DNA of 64,000 nucleotides from a bacterium. GTDB lineage: Bacteria; Pseudomonadota; Alphaproteobacteria; Rickettsiales; RI-342. Each line of letters opens with the position of its first letter. Within the stretch, counting starts at the first letter, position 1. This document shows, in pieces, positions 57,634 through 64,000 of this stretch. Both the position numbers and the translations under genes were made by a program. The notes under the pieces were generated by a model. That model was not told the DNA's origin, searched no databases, and saw nothing but the letters and a program-made list of their open reading frames with translations. Location of the stretch: positions 1-64,000 of the forward strand of contig WGMV01000025.1 of NCBI GenBank assembly GCA_016124905.1. The letters run 5' to 3'.

Positions 57634-59307
57634 TTACCCCTGGCGGCGGAGGAAGGCGGGGATGTCGAGATACTCCTCCGCACCCTGCTCATCGCCGCTT
57701 TTGGCGCCGCCGTGGTTGGCCTCCATCTGGGGCTTTGGGAGCTCCTGATGGTTTTCTACCTCCATATCCGGCACGCGAATGGTGAAGGCACGGCTCACGC
57801 GCTGAAGCAGGCTGCTGCCGAAGCCGGATTTCGGGCGTCCGTCATCCTCATCATCCATCATGGCCTGCTGCTGTGGTTCCGGCATTTTGCGGAAGGCCAG
57901 CGGGGCGGTTTCCTGCGGACGGGAAGAGGCTTCCATCGGCCGTGGCGGAATGAAGGCGCCGGCGGGCGCGTCCTGCGGGGCGGCATAGGCCTGGCTGGGC
58001 GCAATATGGGCCTGCGGTTGCGGCTGCTGGAACACCGGCTGCGGATGCGACGGGGCTTCCGGCGCGGCATAGGTGGGCTGCTGCGGTTGGAACGACGGCT
58101 GCTGGGCCGCCTTCGACTGATTGTAGCTGAACTCGGCATCCGGTGCCGGTTGCGCAGCTTCCGGCTGCTGCTCGTCGCGTGCATTTACCGGTACAAACAA
58201 CGGCTTTTCGGCTTTAGGAGCGGGAGGCGCGCTGAACAACGGGCGCTGGGCTTTGCCCAGTCCACCCATACCCATCTGCTGCGGCTTGGGTGCGATGCCT
58301 GCATTGGCCTTAGCGGCCTGGCGGGCCATGGCGGCGGCTTCGGATTCCACACCCGTGGCCACCACGGAAACGCGCATCTTGCCGTTCAGTTCCGGGTTGA
58401 AGATCGCACCGAAGATAATGTTCGCCTCGGGGTCCACTTCTTCGCGGATGCGGTTGGCGGCTTCATCCACTTCAAACAGGGTCAGGTCCGGCCCGCCAGT
58501 GATGTTGATCAGCACGCCCTTGGCGCCTTTCATCGACACATCGTCCAGCAGCGGGTTGGAAATGGCGGCCTCGGCGGCCTCGATGGCGCGGCGGTCGCCT
58601 TCGGCTTCGCCGGTGCCCATCATGGCTTTGCCCATCTCGCTCATCACGGCGCGGATATCGGCGAAATCGAGGTTGATCAGGCCGGGCATGGTCATCAGGT
58701 CAGTAATGCCGCGCACGCCGGAATGCAGCACTTCATCGGCCATGGCGAACGCATCGGCAAAGGTGGTGCGCTCATTGGCAACGCGGAACAGGTTCTGGTT
58801 CGGGATGACGATCAGCGTATCGACATATTTCTGCAGCTCTTCCAGCCCTTGTTCGGCCAGACGCATGCGGTGTACGCCTTCGAAATGGAACGGCTTGGTC
58901 ACCACGCCCACCGTCAGCACGCCCATCTCGCGGGCAATGCGTGCAACCACCGGGGCAGCGCCCGTACCGGTGCCACCACCCATACCGGCGGTGATGAACA
59001 CCATGTTGCTGCCGCGCAGCTGGTTTTCGATCTCATCGATGGATTCTTCCGCAGCGGCGCGGCCCACATCCGGGGAGGCCCCGGCGCCGAGACCCTGTGT
59101 TACATGCGTGCCGAGCTGCATGCGTTTTTCAGTCAGCGCATATTCCAGCGCCTGCGCATCGGAGTTTGCCACCACGAAATTCGCACCCTGCAGATTGGCG
59201 CGAATCATGTTGTTGACTGCGTTTCCGCCAGCGCCGCCGACACCGATCACGGTAATATGCGGGCTAAGGTTGGATTTTTGCGGCGGGAGCTGCAGGTTTA
59301 AGGTCAT
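57634..59307 (-). CDS. ftsZ: Cell division protein FtsZ
   Basis: 557 aa; long because of an extended C-terminal linker usual in alphaproteobacteria. FtsZ is the tubulin-like GTPase that forms the division ring. The GTPase domain has [19 protein letters not shown], the tubulin signature [17 protein letters not shown], and [21 protein letters not shown] Pro/Gln/Ala-rich linker spans about 330-530. The last residues [12 protein letters not shown] are the conserved peptide that binds FtsA and other partners. The start at 59307 has AGGAGG about 9 nt upstream; upstream in-frame codons lie in the AT-rich gap. Two tandem family C repeats follow the stop. Confidence 0.97.
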   Translation of the reverse strand: MTLNLQLPPQKSNLSPHITVIGVGGAGGNAVNNMIRANLQGANFVVANSDAQALEYALTEKRMQLGTHVTQGLGAGASPDVGRAAAEESIDEIENQLRGSNMVFITAGMGGGTGTGAAPVVARIAREMGVLTVGVVTKPFHFEGVHRMRLAEQGLEELQKYVDTLIVIPNQNLFRVANERTTFADAFAMADEVLHSGVRGITDLMTMPGLINLDFADIRAVMSEMGKAMMGTGEAEGDRRAIEAAEAAISNPLLDDVSMKGAKGVLINITGGPDLTLFEVDEAANRIREEVDPEANIIFGAIFNPELNGKMRVSVVATGVESEAAAMARQAAKANAGIAPKPQQMGMGGLGKAQRPLFSAPPAPKAEKPLFVPVNARDEQQPEAAQPAPDAEFSYNQSKAAQQPSFQPQQPTYAAPEAPSHPQPVFQQPQPQAHIAPSQAYAAPQDAPAGAFIPPRPMEASSRPQETAPLAFRKMPEPQQQAMMDDEDDGRPKSGFGSSLLQRVSRAFTIRVPDMEVENHQELPKPQMEANHGGAKSGDEQGAEEYLDIPAFLRRQG

Positions 59308-59641
59308 GGGAAGCAACCTCCTGAAAACAAATGCTTCTATTGTTAATATAGCACGCTTAACTAACCGGCAACACATTATGTGGATGTGTTATAAAGACAA
59401 CATACTATATTTATGCTGTCCCGGCAATATAGCGGAAGGTGATTATTTACTATTTTTTTACCTTATCGGGCAAGCGAAAGATGCTGCGCCCGCACATATT
59501 TTTGCGCCCCCTCAACATCCGCAGAAATCCACCATTTTTTGGAGCAAAGCGACTGGGCACGACCGTGCCCCGCGCCTTATTGGCGCGTAACAGCGAGCGG
59601 AGCGAGCCAACCAGAAACAAAAATATAATGCCCGGCGGGCA
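59308..59641 (-). promoter_or_regulatory. ftsA-ftsZ intergenic region with candidate ftsZ promoter
   Basis: 334 bp without a gene. Near ftsZ the DNA is AT-rich; on the minus strand TTGTCT (59395-59400), 16 bp, TAATGT (59373-59378) is a candidate promoter. Near ftsA lie the terminator at 59616-59650 and two G/C-rich hairpins at 59555-59587. Together they suggest that ftsZ is transcribed, at least in part, apart from ftsQA. The promoter call is tentative. Confidence 0.4.
59555..59587. repeat. Two adjacent G/C-rich hairpins downstream of ftsA
   Basis: GGGCACG-AC-CGTGCCC (59555-59570) and CGCGCC-TTATT-GGCGCG (59571-59587) abut with no gap. They follow the ftsA terminator on the minus strand. They are not copies of families A, B or C, and may be a fourth element type or an mRNA leader structure for ftsZ if transcription reads through. 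Confidence 0.6.
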
Positions 59642-59650
59642 TTATATTTT
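59616..59650 (-). terminator. Terminator overlapping the ftsA stop codon
   Basis: A perfect 14-bp stem (arms 59620-59633 and 59637-59650, 3-nt loop GGC), A/T-rich at the base and GCCC/GGGC at the tip. Read on the minus strand it ends in T5. The ftsA TAA (59642-59644) lies inside the stem. Confidence 0.85.
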
Positions 59651-60913
59651 CTCCCTGAGCCATTGGAACGCACGCACCACCGGGCTGAAAATCGGCTGCG
59701 CGAGCATCGGCGCCTGCGCCTCTCCCACCTCCGGCTTTTGCGTGCGCTTGGATACCGCCTGCACCATGCCGATAGCCGTGGCGAATGCAGGACCGCTGGT
59801 GGATTCCGCCAGGCCTTTCATCGCCTTTGGGAAACCCACACGCGCCTGCTTACCGAATACTTTGCCTGCCATCTCGGCAGCACCCATGATCTGCGCACCG
59901 CCACCTGTCAGCACCAGCCGCCGCCCGGCAATGCGGTCAAACCCGCTTTGCTCAAGCCGGGCTTTCGCCATATCGAAAATCTCTTCCATACGTGGGCGGA
60001 TGATGGAGGTCAGCTGCGCACGCGGCATGGTCTGCAATGTTTCATGGCCGCCTTCCTCGCCTTGCGAGATGGTGGGCACATCAATCAGGTCACGGTCGTC
60101 GGACATCACGCCGACCACAGAGCCATACAGCACCTTCAGCCGCTCCGCATGCCCCACCGTGGTGGAAAGCCCGCGCGCAATATCCTGCGTCACATGGTGC
60201 GCGCCCACGGGAATGCTATCGGTAAACACAGGCTTGCCTTCGATATAGACGGCAATCACTGAGGTACCGCCGCCGATATCCAAAAGCGTCACACCCAGTT
60301 GCATCTCGTCTTCCGTCAAACAGGCCGTGCCGGATGCAAAGCTCGACACCACAAACTCGGAAATATCCAGCTGCGCGCGCGCCACGCACTGGCTGAGATT
60401 GCGCATCGCGCTGGAGGAAGCCGTCACCAGATGCAGATTCACCCCCAGGCGGTTGCCATACATGCCGACGGGGTCTTGAATGCCGCGCACCTCGTCCAGC
60501 GTGTAACTGATGGGATAGCAATGCACCAGTTCGCGCTCGCCATGGCGGATGGACTGCTTGCCGTAATCCACCAGCCGCGCCACGTCGCGCGGGGAAACCG
60601 CATGCGGCGATACCGGCGTTTCCATAAAGATATTGTGTGAACGAATATGATTGCCGGAGAGATTCACCACCACCTTGTCAATCCGCATCTCGGCCATCTG
60701 CTCGGCCGAATGCACGGCGGTGACGATGCTGCGCTCGGCCGCTTTTAAATCCGTAATAACGCCGGAACGCGCCCCGTTGGATACCTGATGGCCGATGCCT
60801 TCAATCACAGGCTCACCCGTCGGGTCCATACGCGCGATGAAACACACCACCTTGGTGGTTCCCACATCCAGTACGGCAATCACATCCTGTTTTGGTTTAA
60901 CCAGCGCCACCAT
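59642..60913 (-). CDS. ftsA: Cell division protein FtsA
   Basis: 423 aa. FtsA is an actin-like ATPase that tethers FtsZ to the membrane. It starts with VIAVLDVGTTKVVCFIARM (phosphate 1), and has the SHS2 (1C) domain, LLDIGGGTSVIAVYIEGKPV (phosphate 2) and RRLVLTGGGAQIMGAAEMAG (adenosine motif). The C-terminus FQWLREKI is the amphipathic membrane-targeting helix. It follows ftsQ after 23 bp; a strong terminator that overlaps its stop separates it from ftsZ. Confidence 0.97.
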   Translation of the reverse strand: MVALVKPKQDVIAVLDVGTTKVVCFIARMDPTGEPVIEGIGHQVSNGARSGVITDLKAAERSIVTAVHSAEQMAEMRIDKVVVNLSGNHIRSHNIFMETPVSPHAVSPRDVARLVDYGKQSIRHGERELVHCYPISYTLDEVRGIQDPVGMYGNRLGVNLHLVTASSSAMRNLSQCVARAQLDISEFVVSSFASGTACLTEDEMQLGVTLLDIGGGTSVIAVYIEGKPVFTDSIPVGAHHVTQDIARGLSTTVGHAERLKVLYGSVVGVMSDDRDLIDVPTISQGEEGGHETLQTMPRAQLTSIIRPRMEEIFDMAKARLEQSGFDRIAGRRLVLTGGGAQIMGAAEMAGKVFGKQARVGFPKAMKGLAESTSGPAFATAIGMVQAVSKRTQKPEVGEAQAPMLAQPIFSPVVRAFQWLREKI

Positions 60914-60936
60914 GCTCCCCTACGCACCCGCCTTCA

Positions 60937-61857
60937 TCATGTGTCAAAACCGTCCTTTTTCACTGGCGCGGCATCCGGCATTTTCACGGCGGCCGGTTGC
61001 GCGCCACTCTCGTCCATTCCCTCGCTGCCGGGCTTCAGGCGCACATAAAGCCTGTCCGGGTCGCGCAGGTCAAGCCCGGCGATAGATTTTTCCAGCACAC
61101 CCTGTTTGTTCAGGTCGCGCAGCGCATTCCACGCCGCTTCCACATTCGCCTGCGGCAGCATGATGCGCGTGCCGTCAAACAGCACCAGATCCCAGCGGCG
61201 CTCGCCCACCCACACGGCAGAATGGATTTTGGCGAAAATCTCCGGCGTCTGGGCCATCAGCGTCAGCAGGTTCTGCCAGTGCTGCGGAGCGGTCGCGCCG
61301 ATCAGCAGCGGCAGGCTTTCCAGCAGCGGGTCGTTTTTCGGTGCCTGCGCCACGGGCACAATCAGCGTGCCGGAACGGTCCACCAGATAATGCTCGCCAT
61401 CATGCTGCCAGATGGCCACGGGCTGGCGCTCGGTAATCCGTACATGCAGCGCACCGGAAAGGCTGCGCTGAACTTCCGCCTTCTGCACCCAGGGGGATGT
61501 TTCCAGCCGCGAACGGATATCGTCGATGTCGGTTGCCAGCAGCGGGTCGCCCAGCTTGACGCCCACCAGTTTGTCGGCCGCATCCAGCGGCATGCGCTCA
61601 CGCCCTTCCAGATACACATGCGTGATGTTCAGCCCCGCCACATGGGACGCCGAAGCCTGTTTCTCATGAAACCAGTTGGAAACGCCATTGGTCCAGCGGT
61701 TCCACACATCGCCCTGCATGGCGTATATGCCAAACCCGACAGAGGTGAACAGCACCGCCGCTCCCCCCCAGCGGAACCCGTGCTCCAGCTTTTTGCGCCA
61801 CGCCCGGCGGGCCGAGAGTTTTTCCGCATCCTGCAGACTGACGGTTTTTTTAGCCAT
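60937..61857 (-). CDS. ftsQ: Cell division protein FtsQ
   Basis: 306 aa. FtsQ is a bitopic membrane protein that links early and late divisome parts. A basic cytoplasmic N-terminus (to about 27) precedes one membrane helix (WGGAAVLFTSVGFGIYAMQG). The POTRA domain begins near ITHVYLEGRERMPLDAADKL and has SRLETSPWVQKAEVQRSL and VRITERQPVAIWQHDGEHYL; the beta domain follows with LVDRSGTLIV and WDLVLFDGTRIMLP. It overlaps ddl by 8 bp, as in other ddl-ftsQ-ftsA clusters. Confidence 0.95.
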   Translation of the reverse strand: MAKKTVSLQDAEKLSARRAWRKKLEHGFRWGGAAVLFTSVGFGIYAMQGDVWNRWTNGVSNWFHEKQASASHVAGLNITHVYLEGRERMPLDAADKLVGVKLGDPLLATDIDDIRSRLETSPWVQKAEVQRSLSGALHVRITERQPVAIWQHDGEHYLVDRSGTLIVPVAQAPKNDPLLESLPLLIGATAPQHWQNLLTLMAQTPEIFAKIHSAVWVGERRWDLVLFDGTRIMLPQANVEAAWNALRDLNKQGVLEKSIAGLDLRDPDRLYVRLKPGSEGMDESGAQPAAVKMPDAAPVKKDGFDT

Positions 61858-62803
61858 GACGCCTTTCCGATTCTACCTGAATGGAACGTTGCTTGAGTGC
61901 TTCCTCCACCAGCATGGTCACCAGCTGGTCGAACGTGATGCCCGCATGCGCGGCAATTTCCGGCGAGAGCGAAAGCTCCGTCATGCCCGGCTGCGTGTTC
62001 AGCTCCAGAATCACGAACTTGCCGGGTTTGGTTTCCGTCTCACCATAATAAATGAAGTCGCTGCGCGAAAGCCCGCGGCAGCCCAGCGCCTTATGCGCCA
62101 TCTCGGCATAGCGGCACACCTGCTCATACGCATCCGGGCGGATCGGCGCGGGCATCAGATGGTCCGCCTTGCCGACCGTGTATTTGGCTTCGTAATCGTA
62201 AAACGCGTTCTTCGGGCGGATTTCGATGGCGCCCAGCGCCTGGTCATTCAGCACCGCCACCTGCACTTCACGCCCGTCCATGCAGCGCTCGGCCAGCACA
62301 TGGCCACCATAGCTCCAGTCGCTTTCGGTAATGAACTGGTTATCGCCCTGGCGGTAGAATTTCACGCCGACGCTGGACCCCTCGTCGATCGGCTTCAAAA
62401 TGAAAGGACGCGGCAGCGGGTCGGCCTTCAGCGCCTCTTCCTTGCTCACCACCTTGCCTTCTGCGGTCGGAATACCTGCGGCCTGAAAGATGATCTTCGC
62501 CGTCGGCTTATGCATCGCCATGCTGGATGCCAGCACGCCGGAATGCGTATAGGGCAGCCCCATGATCTCCAGCACACCCTGCACGCAGCCATCTTCACCG
62601 TATTTGCCATGCAGCGCGTTGAATACCGCATCCGGCTTGGCGGCCTTGAGCTTCTCGGCCAGGTCCGCCCCCACATCAATGCCGGTGACCTTGTAGCCCT
62701 GGCGCTCCAGCGCCTTCACCACGGCCTTGCCGCTGTTAAGGGATACCTCGCGTTCTGCCGATATCCCGCCGAGCAGAACAGCAATATGAGGCTTAACCGC
62801 CAT
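61850..62803 (-). CDS. ddl: D-alanine--D-alanine ligase
   Basis: 317 aa, normal for DdlB. It makes the D-Ala-D-Ala dipeptide for peptidoglycan. ATP-grasp features are GGISAEREVSLNSGKAVVKA (the HxGxxxE-like N-terminus in divergent form), ALHGKYGEDGCVQGVLEIMG, YTHSGVLASSMAMHKPTAKI, FILKPIDEGSSVGVKFYR and ILELNTQPGMTELSLSPE (the metal-binding Glu and Asn). The start at 62803 (MAVKPHIAVLLGG) is preferred over 62824. It overlaps ftsQ by 8 bp. murB, the common upstream gene, is not here; a ppx/gppA-type gene is upstream instead. Confidence 0.96.
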   Translation of the reverse strand: MAVKPHIAVLLGGISAEREVSLNSGKAVVKALERQGYKVTGIDVGADLAEKLKAAKPDAVFNALHGKYGEDGCVQGVLEIMGLPYTHSGVLASSMAMHKPTAKIIFQAAGIPTAEGKVVSKEEALKADPLPRPFILKPIDEGSSVGVKFYRQGDNQFITESDWSYGGHVLAERCMDGREVQVAVLNDQALGAIEIRPKNAFYDYEAKYTVGKADHLMPAPIRPDAYEQVCRYAEMAHKALGCRGLSRSDFIYYGETETKPGKFVILELNTQPGMTELSLSPEIAAHAGITFDQLVTMLVEEALKQRSIQVESERRHG

Positions 62804-62980
62804 GTTCAACCTGTATACCGTCATCTGTTAAGCCACTATGGCTCGTGGTTGCATGGGCGCAAAACCGCCCATCACCCGCTAAATATGGTATATTTACCCC
62901 CCGTTTGTAAAGGGAATTTATGAATCTCGCCGTATTTTTTGCAAAAAATCTTAACCGACAAACAACGTGGCAAGCTGCTT

Positions 62981-63002
62981 AAAAAAAACGCCGGAAACGG
63001 CA
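62981..63002 (-). terminator. Possible terminator after the ppx/gppA-like gene
   Basis: On the minus strand TGCCG-TTTC-CGGCG forms a short stem of about 5 bp followed by a run of eight T (A-run 62981-62988). It lies about 50 bp after the ppx-type stop and 180 bp before ddl. The stem is short, so efficiency is uncertain. The rest of 62804-63051 is AT-rich and probably contains the ddl promoter, but no convincing boxes were picked. Confidence 0.5.
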
Positions 63003-63051
63003 TCGCGACAATCAGGAAAAGTTAAGAACAGCGCAAAACGAAGTTATCGTG

Positions 63052-64000
63052 TTAACAATCTAACGCTTCGCTGCTGCGTATCCCCGCCAGCGATTGATTG
63101 ATGCGCGCCGTGCGCTTTTCCACCACCTCGCCCGCCACCAGGTCGGGCAGATCGCTTTCCAGCGCAATGGCGCCGTCACCCTTGCGGATATGCACCAGCT
63201 TCAGCACCTCGCCCACCCCGCCGGAAAGCGTGTAAGCCAGGTTGATGGCCAGCCCCACCAGACGCGCGCGCTCCAGTTCGATCGGCTCGATATTCAACCG
63301 CTGCCACCCCTGCAGCGGGATCGGGGCGGAATGCTGGTAACGCCGCATCACCGCCAGCGCCAGCAGAAAGCGCGAGCCATGCCCCATCGCCAGCAGGGGC
63401 GATTGCAGCACGTCGTAAAACGCCGCTTCCGAGCGTTCCGCCGAAAGTTCGTAGCGCGGAATGGTCGCCAGCAGGCAGGCCGTATGCCTCAACCGTCGCC
63501 ACTCTACGCTCTCCCGTGGGAATATCGGCGTCATCCACTCATCCAGCATCTCTCCGAAAGCCACATCGCCACCGTGATAAAGCGTCACTTCCTTGGCCAC
63601 CTCAAGCAGCGGGTCCGCCACCGGCTGCTGGCGGTAAAGCCAGCCCTCGCGAATGCCCTGCATGGAAAACATGACGCACTTCGGTTTACCCGCCGCTATC
63701 AGGCGCTGCATCACAATGCTGGCGGCCATCAATGTGTCGGCACGCTTGCGCCTCACCCCCGGCAGGGCCAGCAGCGCGGTGGACTGCATCTTGGCGATGC
63801 GCTCGCAAAAACCGGCCAGCGCCTCGCTTTCCACCACATATTCATGCAGGAAACGCAGCGGATAGGCTGTCTCTTCCATGTAAATCTTCGCCAGCGCGCG
63901 GAAGCTTCCACCAATGGCATAAAGCGTTTTACCCTTCATGGACGCCGTGACGGATGCGGCCCCCGCCAGCGCGTCGTCCACCTGTTTGCGCGCGGCCTTC
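63052..64000 (-). CDS. Exopolyphosphatase / GppA family phosphatase, 3' part
   Basis: The gene runs off the right edge; 316 codons are visible and no start lies in the window. The family releases phosphate from polyphosphate or pppGpp. KTLYAIGGSFRALAKIYMEE matches the GGTARALAK-type motif of the second actin-like subdomain, and LLALPGVRRKRADTLMAASI matches the conserved GxxxxRADxI region. The rest is a helical C-terminal domain, including VTLYHGGDVAFGEMLDEWMT. Which activity dominates cannot be told without the N-terminus. Confidence 0.88.
   Translation of the reverse strand, partial: KAARKQVDDALAGAASVTASMKGKTLYAIGGSFRALAKIYMEETAYPLRFLHEYVVESEALAGFCERIAKMQSTALLALPGVRRKRADTLMAASIVMQRLIAAGKPKCVMFSMQGIREGWLYRQQPVADPLLEVAKEVTLYHGGDVAFGEMLDEWMTPIFPRESVEWRRLRHTACLLATIPRYELSAERSEAAFYDVLQSPLLAMGHGSRFLLALAVMRRYQHSAPIPLQGWQRLNIEPIELERARLVGLAINLAYTLSGGVGEVLKLVHIRKGDGAIALESDLPDLVAGEVVEKRTARINQSLAGIRSSEALDC

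Noticed and set aside
59308-59641. A small gene or structured RNA gene between ftsA and ftsZ.
   Set aside because: No frame with a start and ribosome site was found, and the hairpins alone do not match an RNA family I know.

Overview
The window reads as chromosomal DNA of a GC-rich alphaproteobacterium. The main evidence is gene order and gene type: carA / dnaG / rpoD, the giant NAD-dependent glutamate dehydrogenase (about 1,620 aa), ddl-ftsQ-ftsA-ftsZ followed by lpxC-bamD-recN-ligA, an FtsZ ending in [10 protein letters not shown], the M16 protease pair beside ftsE, and an MJ0042-type zinc-ribbon protein. LpxC, LolA and BamD show a Gram-negative envelope, and a MotA/MotB pair suggests flagellar motility. 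I cannot fix the order or genus from sequence alone. No rRNA, tRNA, CRISPR array, prophage or conventional transposase was seen.

Layout. 1-7.2 kb: the 5' end of carA (minus strand), then dnaG and an unusually long rpoD (968 aa, with a Lys/Ala/Pro-rich histone-H1-like tail and a long charged insert), and a 627-aa protein of unknown role that carries Ham1/RdgB-like motifs. 7.2-17.1 kb: rmuC, lolA, an M23 peptidase whose signal peptide overlaps a GNAT gene, sdaA, a WecA-like / WbpM-like surface-polysaccharide pair, and purH. 17.1-24.4 kb: a small GIY-YIG nuclease gene framed by a perfect 29-bp inverted repeat, gdhB, cysQ and ndk, with several palindromic repeats. 24.4-31.0 kb (minus): a tightly packed ftsE-M16-M16-pgi-mutL operon with three ATGA overlaps. 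31-36.9 kb: zinc-ribbon protein, hpt, a small unknown gene, motB/motA, a class-I amidotransferase and cimA. 36.9-42.2 kb: a Bat-type operon (moxR, DUF58, DUF4381, two VWA proteins, TPR protein). 42.2-50.2 kb: DUF167 with a new 40-aa membrane protein, sucCD, two unknown small genes, EamA transporter, AmpD-like amidase, M24 aminopeptidase and a BMP-type binding protein. 50.4-64 kb (minus): prmA, ligA, recN, bamD, lpxC, yciI-like, ftsZ, ftsA, ftsQ, ddl and the 3' part of a ppx/gppA gene.

Functional themes are replication and transcription initiation (dnaG, rpoD), repair (mutL, recN, ligA, rmuC), division and envelope (ftsQAZ, ftsE, ddl, lpxC, bamD, lolA, M23, AmpD), and central metabolism (sucCD, gdhB, pgi, sdaA, cimA, purH, hpt, ndk).

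The most interesting non-coding signals are three palindrome families. Family A has GTCAT-headed hairpins in inverted pairs, one pair enclosing the GIY-YIG gene. Family B has CCCCTCACCCC-type G/C-rich palindromes. Family C is a roughly 100-115 bp multi-stem element lying directly after the stop codons of gdhB (one copy) and ftsZ (two tandem copies), with pairing kept while the arm sequences change. Other notable points are the RpoD tail, the Ham1-like unknown protein and a low-GC patch inside ligA.
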